A stretch of DNA of 64,000 nucleotides from the NCBI GenBank assembly GCA_021414205.1, contig JAIOOW010000002.1, positions 1 to 64,000 of the forward strand. The letters run 5' to 3'. Origin of the DNA: Candidatus Anderseniibacteriota bacterium (GTDB taxonomy: Bacteria; Patescibacteria; Andersenbacteria; UBA10190). The position numbers and the translations under genes were made by a program. Every line of letters begins with the position of its first letter. The stretch's first letter is position 1. Positions 7,545 to 17,645 of this stretch are shown in pieces. Below the pieces are notes generated by a model. That model did not search any database and was not told the DNA's origin. It saw nothing but the letters and a program-made list of their open reading frames with translations.

Positions 7545-9811
7545 GCATGTTGCAAGCTATTTGGGCTGTTGTCGCAGCATTTTTACCATTCTTTATACCG
7601 GGAATATTTTTTATTCGCATTCATTCGTCCTCAGAGCTGTTTCCTCAAGGTGCGCGGATTTTATTATGGAGCATGGCGATTAATACAATCGTTTTGATGC
7701 TCGGGTTATTGCTCGGCGTATCGGTCGTTTATACGTTTGCAGGTATTGCTGGTATCGGATGCGTCGCTTCGCTGTTTTTTAGAAAACAAATATATTCCTA
7801 TATGAATATGGCGCGCGTGCTCGCCGTTGTATTGGGCGTGTTAGTGCTTTCTTCTTCTTTTATTATCCCATTTTTATTTATTCAAGACGGTTTGCCTACG
7901 GGCGATGTTCAAAAAACGATCATTTGGGCCCAAGATTCTATTTATACAAGCCACCTTCCTGATTACAGCAAATCATTTGCATTGTTAAATCGCGATCCCG
8001 TTGATTTTTACACTCCTGGACTGCACAGCATATCCGCGTTCGTTATGCAGATATCCGCACTCCCCCTCCTTACGATTAGCTTATTTTCTATTGTTTCTGC
8101 CATTTCTGTCGCATGGATTGCCGGGGCGCTTACGCAAGAAATTTTTCCAAAAAAGAAGTATATGCTCTTGCCGTTGCTGAGCATCCTGCTTCTGCTTACG
8201 CAATTTCGATTTTTGCGATACTTGCGAGAACCCGGGTATCACTTTCAAAATTCATTCGGAGAATTTTTCTTGTTTGGAATGATATTGTTGGCATTGTCGT
8301 TTCTCGTAAGGCGCAAGTGGATGGATGTTGTATTATTTTTTATCTGCGCAATGGCCCTATTTTTTACTCATCAGTTTTCAGCATTTATAGGAGCATTCGC
8401 ATTTTTGTTTGGCGCAATTGCACTGGCCATGATCCATAGCAAGGATATTAAAAATGGAATACGCAGTCACTGGCACGTTTCAGCAGGGGCGATTATTGGC
8501 ATTATTGCGGCGATATTCATTGCAGTTACATTCGGTCTTATTAAGAAAATTCCGTCAATTTTCACGCTCCATCCGCATTTGGCAAATTTACTGCCTAATA
8601 TTACCGACTATCCGAGCACTATGGGGACTATATGGTTTTTTGCGGGACTATTCGGGCTAGTGCTGCTTGTTGCTCAAACGGTTATTAAGCGCCGCATGCA
8701 TCCGCTGCAGATTATATTTTGCGTTATGACACTTGCTATATTTGCATTATCTCAAGGGCCGAATATTGGCATAGATATTCCGCCGATCAGGGCATTGTTT
8801 TATATTGCAGTTCCGTTTTCCATTCTGGGTGCATACTTTTTCTGGAGTATTGCCGGAAGTAAAAAATCTTTATTTGTTATTACTGCACTAATTGTTCTTA
8901 TTGCAACAGTTTCTTCTACGCAAAAGGCATTCGGATCTATCAGTCATAGCGTTCGAACAAATTCAACGCTTACCAGTGATCAGCAATATGTAATTTCTCG
9001 CCTCGCTGAAGATAAGTCAGATCTTGGAATTTTGATTGATGATTATAATAAGCGATCCGCTTCCTGGTTTGTGCTATCTAGTCATCCGATGTTCACGAGA
9101 ATATCTTCCGATTTGCAAACGCAGATGAATGAAGCTGGGCAATCCACTGTTCGAAATAATTTGTATATCAATCAATTGGATTATGAAAAAATATTCGCAC
9201 TAGGAAGCATGCCCGAAATAGGAAATTTATTTATAAAGCATTCAATTGGGTATGTAACCGGCATTGCCGGGTCATCCCAATTCGCATTTTCGCATAATCC
9301 AATATTGCAAACAGCGAGCATAGCGGACAATGCAACTATATTCAAAATAAAAAATTCCGGTGCAATGTGCGATAGTAATTCACTTTGTAATTTCTTGCTA
9401 AGACCTACTACTCTGGCAAACGATATTGGCGATGACGAGGATACGTTCGAGCACTTAGAAGCAAGTATTCGCACTCCAGAATTATCTGATCCGAAAGCAA
9501 TAAAGCATACGACGTACAGAGAAACAGTATCGCCATATATTCCGCTTGAATTTAACGTTGATGATTATGTGCAAAAAATATGGCCGAATGATTCCTCGTT
9601 GCAGTTCGTCATTCGCTTTACTGCACCGGTTTCAGGGCTTTCTCTTATAACGACATCGGGAGAAAAAATACAATTAGACAATGCGGCGCAAGATATCGTT
9701 ACGCTCACGCACGAGCAAGTTCAGATTGACGATAGAGGATTTATCACGCTTACTATAGATAACCCGATGCATAAAACAATTGGCATCGATCTAATAGCGC
9801 TCGGCCTATGA
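7541..9811 (+). CDS. GT-C-like membrane protein with large extracellular C-terminal domain
   Basis: 756 residues. About 12-13 TM helices fill residues 5-470; the first big loop contains LPTGDVQKTIIWAQ and HLPDYSK, a placement typical of GT-C catalytic loops. The C-terminal 290 residues are hydrophilic and outside, ending in an all-beta stretch (LQFVIRFTAPVSG, GFITLTIDNP). This is the multi-TM plus beta-sandwich layout repeated in several proteins of the window. The ATG at 7541 is preferred to the TTG at 7532 because it makes an ATGA overlap with the upstream stop. Probably transfers a sugar from a polyprenyl-phosphate donor; inferred. Confidence 0.65.
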   Translation: MSMLQAIWAVVAAFLPFFIPGIFFIRIHSSSELFPQGARILLWSMAINTIVLMLGLLLGVSVVYTFAGIAGIGCVASLFFRKQIYSYMNMARVLAVVLGVLVLSSSFIIPFLFIQDGLPTGDVQKTIIWAQDSIYTSHLPDYSKSFALLNRDPVDFYTPGLHSISAFVMQISALPLLTISLFSIVSAISVAWIAGALTQEIFPKKKYMLLPLLSILLLLTQFRFLRYLREPGYHFQNSFGEFFLFGMILLALSFLVRRKWMDVVLFFICAMALFFTHQFSAFIGAFAFLFGAIALAMIHSKDIKNGIRSHWHVSAGAIIGIIAAIFIAVTFGLIKKIPSIFTLHPHLANLLPNITDYPSTMGTIWFFAGLFGLVLLVAQTVIKRRMHPLQIIFCVMTLAIFALSQGPNIGIDIPPIRALFYIAVPFSILGAYFFWSIAGSKKSLFVITALIVLIATVSSTQKAFGSISHSVRTNSTLTSDQQYVISRLAEDKSDLGILIDDYNKRSASWFVLSSHPMFTRISSDLQTQMNEAGQSTVRNNLYINQLDYEKIFALGSMPEIGNLFIKHSIGYVTGIAGSSQFAFSHNPILQTASIADNATIFKIKNSGAMCDSNSLCNFLLRPTTLANDIGDDEDTFEHLEASIRTPELSDPKAIKHTTYRETVSPYIPLEFNVDDYVQKIWPNDSSLQFVIRFTAPVSGLSLITTSGEKIQLDNAAQDIVTLTHEQVQIDDRGFITLTIDNPMHKTIGIDLIALGL

Positions 9812-11238
9812 AGCAAACAAAATTAACAGGAGCAATTGCATTAATGGTAGCCCAGGCAATCGTCTTGCTATTCGGGTATGCCACCCATGTATTAATCGGT
9901 CGCTTGTTGGGCCCCGCAGAATACGGAATATACGGCGTCGTGCTCTCTATTCAAACAATTTTTGGAATGATTTTGACGCTTGGAGTGCCAAGCGCTGTGT
10001 CAAAATTCGTTGCTCAAGATCCGCAGCATGCAAAATCGATACTATCGCACGCCATCAGGCTTCAGCTTGTAATTAGTATCGGATTATCCTTATTACTCGC
10101 CCTCGCCTCCCCTCTTATTGCGTTCGCCTTGCACGATTCTCATTTGACTGTGTATGTCCTGTTTGTTTCAATCATCATCTTTTTCCAGGCGTTTTATCCG
10201 ATTTATGTTCAATTTTTAGGCGGGATGCATCGATTCAACGCGCAGGCATTTTTAACTTCTGTATACGCAATTGCAAAATTAGCGGGTGCGTTGGCGCTAC
10301 TCTATTTCTTTTCTCTATATGGCGCTCTGGCAGGATTCGCAATCGGTGGGATTATTGCAGCATTTCTTGGATGGTATTGGACGCGAAATATTCCAAAAAC
10401 TGAAGGGCATGCAATTCATGTGCGATCATTTCTTTCGTTTGCTGGTACTTATGCAATCATATTGGTTGGTTTACAGGTTTTAATGAGTCAAGATTTATTC
10501 ATGGTGAAAGCAATGCTGAAAAATGACGTTCTAGCTGGGTATTACAATGCAGCAGTAACGCTTTCTCGAATTTCGTATATGCTACTGCAGAGTCTTTCGT
10601 TCGTATTGCTGCCAAGCGTTGCAGCACTCACTCGCCCGGGGGCGGATCATGATAAAGCTATTCAATTTATTAGAGATGCGTTGCGATACTTGATTATCCT
10701 TATCGTTCCGAGCATCGTTCTTGCGTCGGCAACAAGCAAGGGGCTTGTGATATTATTTTTCTCAAGCAAATATATTCAAGCAGCGCCTATTTTAACCATA
10801 TTGATGCTCGGACTCGGCTGCTTGTCATTTTATTTGCTCCTCGCAAATATAGTTGCCGGTGCCGGCAAGGCCAAAGTCGGATTATATATAACCGGAGGCA
10901 TGATAGTTGCAAGTGCCGTGCTAGGCATGTTCCTAATTCCCATGTATGGCCTTATCGGGGCGGCGTGGCAAACGACTCTCGCAGGAGCGCTTGGGCTCAT
11001 TGCCTTGGGAATATACACCTTTAAAGTATTTAAGATTTCATTTCCTGTACGCAGTACCATAAATGTCTGCGTTGCAACGGTATGCGCTGTACTACCGACC
11101 TATTACTGGAAAGTTACGGGTGTTGCTCTTCTTGGACAATACATTGTTCTCGGATTATTTTTTATTATAATTTTGTGGATAGTGCGAGAGATTACTGAGA
11201 AAGATATTGCGTATGCAAAATCGATTATTCGCAAATAG
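9808..11238 (+). CDS. Wzx-like polysaccharide flippase
   Basis: 476 residues with about 14 TM helices and no large loops. The N-terminal pattern GYATHVLIGRLLGPAEYGIYG matches the polysaccharide biosynthesis / Wzx family of the MOP superfamily, which flips undecaprenyl-diphosphate-linked oligosaccharides to the outer face. Length is slightly above a typical Wzx. ATGA coupling with the preceding GT-C gene suggests both handle the same lipid-linked intermediate. Confidence 0.88.
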   Translation: MKQTKLTGAIALMVAQAIVLLFGYATHVLIGRLLGPAEYGIYGVVLSIQTIFGMILTLGVPSAVSKFVAQDPQHAKSILSHAIRLQLVISIGLSLLLALASPLIAFALHDSHLTVYVLFVSIIIFFQAFYPIYVQFLGGMHRFNAQAFLTSVYAIAKLAGALALLYFFSLYGALAGFAIGGIIAAFLGWYWTRNIPKTEGHAIHVRSFLSFAGTYAIILVGLQVLMSQDLFMVKAMLKNDVLAGYYNAAVTLSRISYMLLQSLSFVLLPSVAALTRPGADHDKAIQFIRDALRYLIILIVPSIVLASATSKGLVILFFSSKYIQAAPILTILMLGLGCLSFYLLLANIVAGAGKAKVGLYITGGMIVASAVLGMFLIPMYGLIGAAWQTTLAGALGLIALGIYTFKVFKISFPVRSTINVCVATVCAVLPTYYWKVTGVALLGQYIVLGLFFIIILWIVREITEKDIAYAKSIIRK

Positions 11239-11767
11239 TGTTATCTGTATCCTGTTGGCGCTTGTCATTACGAGCGCTATATATATCCGCCCCATCCTGT
11301 ATTCTGGGCCGGTCACTATTGCTCCATTGGAAACAATTTATGCTATTCCCTACCCTGTTCAAGATAATAGTACGCATATCTTAGAATCTTTGGCACACGC
11401 AGATGTATTTATTAATTCCCCGGTATTCGGAAAAGAAATTGCTATCACGGTAACGTTTGATCCACAAAATTCTAGCACGATAGATCTAGGTGTTCGAAAT
11501 GGTGTATTTTGGCTTGGGTACGACAAGCAGCAGTTGTATAGCAAGGACGTGGATAAGGCAGGATTGCAAACTAAAACGCTGGTATTCCCCCTTAGTGCGT
11601 CTTTTGAAGATACGAATCAGTCTATCGATATGATGCTATTTACGGGCGATACGGCGGCGCAATGGAGCATAAGCGACATTCATGCTAGGGTATATCCAGT
11701 GATGCCGACTATGTCTCAGACAAAGGATTATATAAAAAGCTTATGGAATCGAGAGAGAGAAATATAG
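11213..11767 (+). CDS. Membrane-anchored beta-sandwich protein
   Basis: 184 residues. One N-terminal TM or signal anchor (about 8-28) is followed by an extracellular domain of alternating strands (IAITVTFDPQNSSTIDLGVR and so on) without cysteines or catalytic motifs. The pattern resembles the beta-sandwich parts fused to GT-C proteins elsewhere in this window, here as a separate protein. The ATG at 11213 is preferred over the TTG at 11207; the gene overlaps the flippase by 26 bp and the next small gene by 25 bp. Confidence 0.6.
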   Translation: MQNRLFANSVICILLALVITSAIYIRPILYSGPVTIAPLETIYAIPYPVQDNSTHILESLAHADVFINSPVFGKEIAITVTFDPQNSSTIDLGVRNGVFWLGYDKQQLYSKDVDKAGLQTKTLVFPLSASFEDTNQSIDMMLFTGDTAAQWSISDIHARVYPVMPTMSQTKDYIKSLWNREREI

Positions 11768-11922
11768 ATTTGCTATTGGGCATCGCCTTCGCGATTTCCG
11801 CTGCCATTGTGGCATATGCTCGCTATCTGCACCCCGCAACCTTTTCAGTACTCGTATTCCCTGCATTGGTAGCTGCTACTTGTATTTGCGTGACGATGTA
11901 TTATATAAGAACGCGCATATGA
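11743..11922 (+). CDS. Small two-TM membrane protein (59 aa)
   Basis: A 59-codon frame from the ATG at 11743. It starts with a charged stretch (MESRERN), then has two hydrophobic helices (about 9-27 and 33-54) and a basic end (YIRTRI). It overlaps the upstream gene by 25 bp and its TGA overlaps the ATG of the next gene as ATGA, exactly like the rest of the operon, which is why I accept it as real. Function unknown; perhaps a small subunit of the neighbouring membrane machinery. Confidence 0.65.
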   Translation: MESRERNIDLLLGIAFAISAAIVAYARYLHPATFSVLVFPALVAATCICVTMYYIRTRI

Positions 11923-13190
11923 AGAAGATGAGAATAATTAAAGTAGTAATCGGAATCGCTCTTATAGTCCTTGGAGCTTCTTTCTTTCGGATAAAAACAG
12001 ACGAACAGTTCATAAAATTAACTCCTACGGAAGAATCGAAGTATCTGGTGCCTATGCAATCAGGCGTTTCGTATGACCAGGATGCCGTTATTCATAATAA
12101 AATTATTTCTCGAGTAGGAATATATTTTCTGCCGCTACATCCGCTATTGCATCACACAGGAATTATTACGCTTCAGCTGAAGCGTGGCGATACTGTTCTA
12201 GAAACTGCCAGTATTAATTCACTATATATCGATCAAACTGTTCCAACGCAATTTATATTCGATCACCCTATTGCGAGCGCTCAGGACGAGACTCTTCGTA
12301 TTCATGTAACAGTTTCGGACTCTATTTCAACAGACATTGCGCTCAGAAACAGAACGTTTGATAACGATTTTTCTGGAGAAGAAGTCCATTTTTCCATCGA
12401 CGGAGTGCCGCAACAATATCCGTTTGCATATACTGCGGATGAAGTGCTGCATCCGGCGCTCATTAAGCAAGTTGGCGGAATGATTGCGCTTGCAGGGCTC
12501 GCTCTCATTACGCTTCCGTTCTTGCGAAAGCGCCAGCTCTTGCGCGACCACCTTCTTCTTGTGGCTATTGCCGGATTGCAGGGATTGTCTGCTATCGGAA
12601 GTACAACGAGTATGATTGTATACGGGGTAGCAGTTCTTATCGTCCTTACTATTGCATGGTGGATACTCCGGATTGTTGGAAGGTCGAGAATTTCCGCTCT
12701 ATTTGGAGCATGCATTGTTGCCTGTTCTACCTGGTTGCCATTAGCGCTTGTTGCGGCTCACGGCGCTGTCGCTCAATTATCTTTCAAAGATGCCTTGTTA
12801 GACCCCAATCAAATTAAGATTTCGCATGCAGCTGGTGCATACGTTGGATTTTTTGCATTGTTTTTTGCTGTGGTTGGCATTGCAGTACTCGTTACTGCTC
12901 TATTCCGCGATACGCGAAGGCGTATGATGGTTGACTCTATTGTTGCGATAGCGTTGGTTATATGCGCATTTCTTGCATTTGGACACGGTGCTTTTGCAAT
13001 TCCTTTTGCTACAATTCCCGTATCGTGGGGGATCGCATGGTTCGCATCTCTTGGATTGCACAACATGCAGCGCTTTATTGGCAAAAATGATCGCATGGTG
13101 CAAATATTTCTCATACTATTGGTTGCAATTGCGTTGCTTGATTTAATGCATGTAGCGTCTGTAACGCTCGCATACGGAGCTCCGCTATGA
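11919..13190 (+). CDS. Membrane protein with N-terminal beta-sandwich and C-terminal TM bundle
   Basis: 423 residues. One TM (about 6-24), an extracellular all-beta domain (about 35-170, e.g. GIITLQLKRGDTVLETAS and LRIHVTVSDS), then about seven TM helices. This reverses the order seen in the GT-C proteins, where the beta domain is usually C-terminal. No catalytic motif recognised. The ATG at 11919 overlaps the stop of the 59-aa gene; the upstream TTG at 11880 would overlap it by 43 bp. Likely works with the adjacent flippases. Confidence 0.6.
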   Translation: MKKMRIIKVVIGIALIVLGASFFRIKTDEQFIKLTPTEESKYLVPMQSGVSYDQDAVIHNKIISRVGIYFLPLHPLLHHTGIITLQLKRGDTVLETASINSLYIDQTVPTQFIFDHPIASAQDETLRIHVTVSDSISTDIALRNRTFDNDFSGEEVHFSIDGVPQQYPFAYTADEVLHPALIKQVGGMIALAGLALITLPFLRKRQLLRDHLLLVAIAGLQGLSAIGSTTSMIVYGVAVLIVLTIAWWILRIVGRSRISALFGACIVACSTWLPLALVAAHGAVAQLSFKDALLDPNQIKISHAAGAYVGFFALFFAVVGIAVLVTALFRDTRRRMMVDSIVAIALVICAFLAFGHGAFAIPFATIPVSWGIAWFASLGLHNMQRFIGKNDRMVQIFLILLVAIALLDLMHVASVTLAYGAPL

Positions 13191-14737
13191 GCAAGAACGA
13201 ATTTCAGCATACTGCCAAAAACGCCGGCATTATCGGAATAACAGCATCTCTGGGGGCAGTATTCGGATTTGCGTTGCAACTCTTAGTTGCGTACTACTAC
13301 GGCGCAGGCCATCAGACGGATGCATTTTTTATGGCGCAATCAACATCGGATTTGCTTTCGAAAATGTTGATGGGCGGATCCGTTACTGCAATTTTTATTC
13401 CATTGTTCATTGATCGATTAACAAAAAATAATAAGCAAGGCGCATGGGATTTAGCGCTCAATATTACTAATACGATTGGTGTTATTTATATTATTTTGAT
13501 TGCAGTTGTCTTTTTCTTTAGCACACAATTTGTGCAGCTTATTGCGCCAGGGTTTGATGCGGAAACTACAAAGCTTACATCCCAGCTATTACAAATTTTA
13601 CTCCCGTCTTTTTTCTTTTTATTCATGGTCGAATTTGCCACATCAATGCTTCAGTCGCTCAAGCACTTTGGTTTACCTGCATTGCTGCGAATCGTTGCGC
13701 CAAGCATATCTATTATATGCATCATTGCATTCGTCCATAGCATTGGCATTTACGCGCTAGCTGTTGGCGTTGTTGTAGGTTCGATCGTTCAGCTCGGGCT
13801 TCTTGTATGGGGATTGCTCAAAGAAGGTATGCAGTATCGATTCTTTGTGCGCCTTAAGGATCCGGCATTGCGTTCGTTATTTCATCTCGTATATCCATTT
13901 ATATTCTCCGTTATAGCAACGCAGGGCGCAGGGCTTGTGTATAGGGTGTTAGTTTCTGGCCTAGAGGAAGGAAGTTTGTCCGCGCTCAAGTTTGCGGAAA
14001 AAATCACTCAATTGATAACTATTATATTTATTAATTCAGTAACCCTGGTTATTTATCCCCTGCTTTCCGAAAAGGCTAGTCTGCTAGATACTGCTGGTAT
14101 GAGGACAACGATTGGACGCTCAATGCGACTTATCGTATTTACAACTCTCCCGCTCATTATAACAGTTGCAATCCTTCGCCATCCGATAGTCGATGTTATT
14201 TATCATCATGGATCGTTTACTGATACTGATGCGAATCTTACAAGTCTCGCATTGCTGTATCTTGTACTTGGTCTTACCACAACAGGAATCAGCTCCGTAT
14301 TAGGTCATGCAATATTAGCGCTTAAGCAAACGCGCACTGCCGTTGCTGTTACTATTGCATCGCAAGTTGTGGCGATGGCGCTATTTGCATTACTTGTCCC
14401 TCGTATGGGCGTTGCAGGATTAGCCTTTGCCTCATCTCTTGTGCCACTCTCGTCAGCTTTTCTGTATTATCTGTACCTCACGAAATCTATTTCTGGTCTC
14501 TATTATATCTTCAAGCATGTCGCATATGTAAAAATAATGATTATTACAGCAATTGCATGCACGGCCGTTTGGGCAATTCGACCATTTCTTGCATTTAATA
14601 CTGTTACTGAAATTGTTGTTCCTCTCGTAGTAGGAATTGCTATCTACAGCATGTGCGCATATGCATGGAAACTAGAAGAGATGCACGAAGTTATTGATAT
14701 TATTATTTCAAAGATACATAAGCAAAAAACAGTATGA
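13187..14737 (+). CDS. MurJ/MviN-family lipid flippase
   Basis: 516 residues, about 14 TM helices. Family features are YYYGAGHQTDAFF near 30-45, the APGF motif after the third helix pair, and LSALKFAEKI in the middle, as in MurJ and its glycan-locus relatives of the MOP superfamily. MurJ itself flips lipid II; inside an exopolysaccharide operon a paralogue flipping another lipid-linked sugar is more likely. It sits in ATGA-coupled order between a membrane protein and glycosyltransferases. Confidence 0.82.
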   Translation: MSKNEFQHTAKNAGIIGITASLGAVFGFALQLLVAYYYGAGHQTDAFFMAQSTSDLLSKMLMGGSVTAIFIPLFIDRLTKNNKQGAWDLALNITNTIGVIYIILIAVVFFFSTQFVQLIAPGFDAETTKLTSQLLQILLPSFFFLFMVEFATSMLQSLKHFGLPALLRIVAPSISIICIIAFVHSIGIYALAVGVVVGSIVQLGLLVWGLLKEGMQYRFFVRLKDPALRSLFHLVYPFIFSVIATQGAGLVYRVLVSGLEEGSLSALKFAEKITQLITIIFINSVTLVIYPLLSEKASLLDTAGMRTTIGRSMRLIVFTTLPLIITVAILRHPIVDVIYHHGSFTDTDANLTSLALLYLVLGLTTTGISSVLGHAILALKQTRTAVAVTIASQVVAMALFALLVPRMGVAGLAFASSLVPLSSAFLYYLYLTKSISGLYYIFKHVAYVKIMIITAIACTAVWAIRPFLAFNTVTEIVVPLVVGIAIYSMCAYAWKLEEMHEVIDIIISKIHKQKTV

Positions 14738-15822
14738 ACTTCGCTGTTGTAGAATATTCAAGTAAAACAAAGCAGATATGGCGCCATAGCGATGCTCGTC
14801 CAAATTACGTATGCGATCCGATAAAGGAAATCGACCCGACGAGCTTTGGGTGCTACGTGTCAGCTCTGAAAGGAGAGCATATCCCTCTCACCTATTTTAT
14901 GCCCGGCATATATAGAAAAGTTATAAAACGCTTCACCGGTTCGTGGCCGTCATCGTATGACATGAGCTATTTTGAAAAATTTGACACCTTGCTTGTTGTC
15001 TACCAGCTGAGCGATGGGCACGAGATGGTGAATTTCCTGAAAAAACTTCGTGAAACGTATCCAAATACAAACATTCTGGGTGTGCCAACTCAGCCATATG
15101 GAATATTGCAAGATGTATGGGCAGATGATCCGGATAAAAAACAAGAAATTAAAAATTTTATTCAAGAATGCGATATATTTCTAACTATTGTCGAGAGTAC
15201 AAAAGACGCATGGCAAGAAATTGCTGGCAATGTTCCTGTAGTATATCTTCCCCAGCCGTATCCTGTTGAATTTGCATCTGAAAAATTTAAAACAAGAAAT
15301 AATAAGCGAAATATCATATACGTTGCTGGCGTAACGGATAGAAAGAATATTATATTGGGCGAAGTTGTTGCGAAAAAGCTACAAGAAAAATTCCCGCACT
15401 ATCGAATTCAAATGTCCGCTGTAGAAGGCATGGAACTCGATGTATCCGAGCTTCAAGGTACGCAATATGATATTATTCCGTTTACTCCCTGGCAAGAACA
15501 TCTAGAGATGCTGTCGAAAGCAATGCTCGTAATTAATACTGACTATACGTTCACAAGAGGTCGAGTACAGGTTGATTGCGCCGCAGTAGGTACTCCGAGT
15601 ATCGGAGCAAATTCCGACGGACAGGACGATTTATTCCCTAAACTACCCGCAACAGATGCAACTGCTTTAGAGCAGCTTGTATTGCAAGGCACACAACTAC
15701 TGCAAGACGATTCTTATTATAGTGAAGTGGTACGAACAGCTCAGGAGCGATTAAAAAAATACAACTACCCAGAATCGAAAAAACGGCTAGAAGAACTAGT
15801 GGCAACGATTCATCATGAGTAA
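14734..15822 (+). CDS. GT-B glycosyltransferase-like protein
   Basis: 362 residues, no TM. The C-terminal half looks like a GT-B donor domain: IIYVAGVTDRKNI, then VINTDYTFTRGRVQVDCAA and GTPSIGANSDGQDDLFP, the region where GT4/CgeB-like enzymes bind the donor. The N-terminal half does not match a family I can name. Probably a cytoplasmic glycosyltransferase extending the lipid-linked chain. It starts in an ATGA overlap and overlaps the next gene by 8 bp. Confidence 0.6.
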   Translation: MNFAVVEYSSKTKQIWRHSDARPNYVCDPIKEIDPTSFGCYVSALKGEHIPLTYFMPGIYRKVIKRFTGSWPSSYDMSYFEKFDTLLVVYQLSDGHEMVNFLKKLRETYPNTNILGVPTQPYGILQDVWADDPDKKQEIKNFIQECDIFLTIVESTKDAWQEIAGNVPVVYLPQPYPVEFASEKFKTRNNKRNIIYVAGVTDRKNIILGEVVAKKLQEKFPHYRIQMSAVEGMELDVSELQGTQYDIIPFTPWQEHLEMLSKAMLVINTDYTFTRGRVQVDCAAVGTPSIGANSDGQDDLFPKLPATDATALEQLVLQGTQLLQDDSYYSEVVRTAQERLKKYNYPESKKRLEELVATIHHE

Positions 15823-16870
15823 AAAATTTCTTATCAAGCACGTAGGAAATATGGGAGATATGGTGTTTTTCGCCCCCCCGATACTTGAAACGCTCAAAAA
15901 GAAACATCCGGATTGCCATATTACATTTGTTACTGCTTGGGGGTTTAAAAATAAGAAGAATGTATATGGAAAGCGTAACCAGAGCGGCTTTTGTATCGCT
16001 CTCATGCAATCAAATCCAGATATTGACCAACTTGTTCATTTCCATGAAACGAAACTTGCGCTCGACGGATCGTATTGCATTGAAGAAGGGCGTCGCATCC
16101 CTACGTGGAGCAAGAAATATTACGAAGACCAGAAAAAGTCCGGTACGTATGACGGGGTATATGAATTAGACTTGGGTATTGAGCAAGACGAAAACCCGAT
16201 GAAAAAAATGTACAACGTTGTCGGATTGCCTGAAGAAACGAATGCAAATTATAAGCTATATCTATCACAAAAAGACCGTGCAGTTGCTCGAGAAGTGATG
16301 AGTAAATATCCGCACCCAAGAATAGTATTGCTTGAAGGTCTTGAAGGGAGAACGACTCGAGGCTGGAACGCTGATCAGATCTCCGAATTGGAGCAACGAA
16401 TCACCTTAACATACGGCGCTCCCCCAATTTGGTTTGGCGGTAAGTATGTTCGTGAGTATCAGGGGCGCCCGCTTACATTGCGTGAAAATATTGCAACGCT
16501 GACGTATTGCGATGCCGCTATTGGCGTGCTTTCCGGTCCGTTGCATTTTGCGGCAGCAGTAGGCTTGCCCGTCCTTACACTCCTCTGTGACCAGCCTTTG
16601 CATCGAGCAGATCCTGCATATTTTTTGAATGAATATATTACCGATGATGCAAAAAAGCATCGTACGTTGCTTGGGCCAACGGGGTATAAAATGGGTTTTT
16701 TGAAAGAAGGGTCTACGCAGATTAACCTCACTCCCCAAGAGTGGAAAAACCAGGGCTATGTTGACTGGAATATGCCAGGCAATCAAGCTACAAAAAGCTG
16801 TCTGTCTGTCATTACGGTAGATGAAATTATGGCAGTGTTAACCGATATGGTGCATAATCCTACTATATGA
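15815..16870 (+). CDS. GT9-like (heptosyltransferase family) glycosyltransferase
   Basis: 351 residues. Opens with KHVGNMGDMVFFAPPIL, the GT9 pattern also seen in WaaC/WaaF and ADP-heptose transferases, and has GVLSGPLHFAAAVGLPVLTL near the end, which matches the GT9 donor-site loop. Cytoplasmic. Adjacent to a DPM1-like gene in the same operon. Whether the donor is a heptose is unknown; no ADP-heptose synthesis genes are in the window. Confidence 0.75.
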   Translation: MSKKFLIKHVGNMGDMVFFAPPILETLKKKHPDCHITFVTAWGFKNKKNVYGKRNQSGFCIALMQSNPDIDQLVHFHETKLALDGSYCIEEGRRIPTWSKKYYEDQKKSGTYDGVYELDLGIEQDENPMKKMYNVVGLPEETNANYKLYLSQKDRAVAREVMSKYPHPRIVLLEGLEGRTTRGWNADQISELEQRITLTYGAPPIWFGGKYVREYQGRPLTLRENIATLTYCDAAIGVLSGPLHFAAAVGLPVLTLLCDQPLHRADPAYFLNEYITDDAKKHRTLLGPTGYKMGFLKEGSTQINLTPQEWKNQGYVDWNMPGNQATKSCLSVITVDEIMAVLTDMVHNPTI

Positions 16871-17571
16871 AATCACCTTGGGTTGTAATTCCAACATATA
16901 ACGAAAAAGGGAATATTGATCAGATGATTCATGATCTGTTCACTCAGAATATTCCGAATTTAAGCGTGCTGATTGTCGATGATAATTCTCCGGATGGGAC
17001 GCAGGATGTCGTTCGGGGACTGCAGAAAAAATATCCAAGCTTGCATTTGCTGGGTCGAGAAAATAAGCAGGGTTTGGGGGCTGCATATGTTGCAGGGTTT
17101 GGATTCGCGCTTGATCATGGGGCAGATGCAATCGTTCAAATGGATGCAGATTTTTCTCATGATCCAAAAGATGTCGCTCGCCTCTTGCACGGACTGCAAG
17201 AAGCGGATTTAATTATCGGCTCTCGATATTCTCATGGTATCAGCGTCATCAATTGGCCGCTTCGCAGGTTATTGATAAGTGTATTCGGCAACGTATATGC
17301 CAGCATGGTTACAGGGATGCCGTATAAGGATGTTACAGGAGGCTTTAAAGCGTGGCGTGCAGAAACGCTCAAAGCGCTCACACTTTCAACTGTTCGCGCA
17401 GACGGCTATGGCTTTCAAGTAGAAATGAATTATCGAACGTGGAAAATGGGTAAGAATATAAAAGAAGTGCCAATCATTTTTACAGAGCGCAGAGAAGGTC
17501 AATCCAAAATGAGTAAATCGATTATCTGGGAAGCGTTCTTCTTGGTTTGGAAATTGCGGATATTTGGGTAA
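16867..17571 (+). CDS. Polyprenyl-phosphate mannose synthase-like GT2 (DPM1 type)
   Basis: 234 residues. VVIPTYNEKGN at 6-16, VDDNSPDGT at 37-45, QMDADFSHDP at 91-100 and GSRY-x-GG all match the DPM1/Ppm1 branch, which makes polyprenyl-phosphate-mannose from GDP-mannose. The C-terminal TM domains of some relatives are absent, so it is a soluble or peripheral enzyme. It is the last gene of the 5650-17571 operon. The product would feed the many GT-C proteins of the window. Confidence 0.88.
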   Translation: MKSPWVVIPTYNEKGNIDQMIHDLFTQNIPNLSVLIVDDNSPDGTQDVVRGLQKKYPSLHLLGRENKQGLGAAYVAGFGFALDHGADAIVQMDADFSHDPKDVARLLHGLQEADLIIGSRYSHGISVINWPLRRLLISVFGNVYASMVTGMPYKDVTGGFKAWRAETLKALTLSTVRADGYGFQVEMNYRTWKMGKNIKEVPIIFTERREGQSKMSKSIIWEAFFLVWKLRIFG

Positions 17572-17600
17572 TTGACAATTAAATAATTTTAACCTACGAT
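17572..17600 (+). promoter_or_regulatory. Strong promoter of a small transcription unit
   Basis: Perfect TTGACA (17572-17577), 17 nt, TACGAT (17595-17600). It begins immediately after the TAA of the preceding GT2 gene. Together with the terminator at 17806-17840 it defines a transcript of about 230 nt. Confidence 0.75.
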
Positions 17601-17645
17601 ATGTGTCTGGGTGATTTTGGAGTTTTTGTACTTTAAAGGGCTGAT

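Noticed and set aside
12302..13279. Minus-strand frames opposite the 11919 membrane gene
   Set aside because: They mirror the plus-strand coding frame, show no start signals and would break the ATGA-coupled operon.
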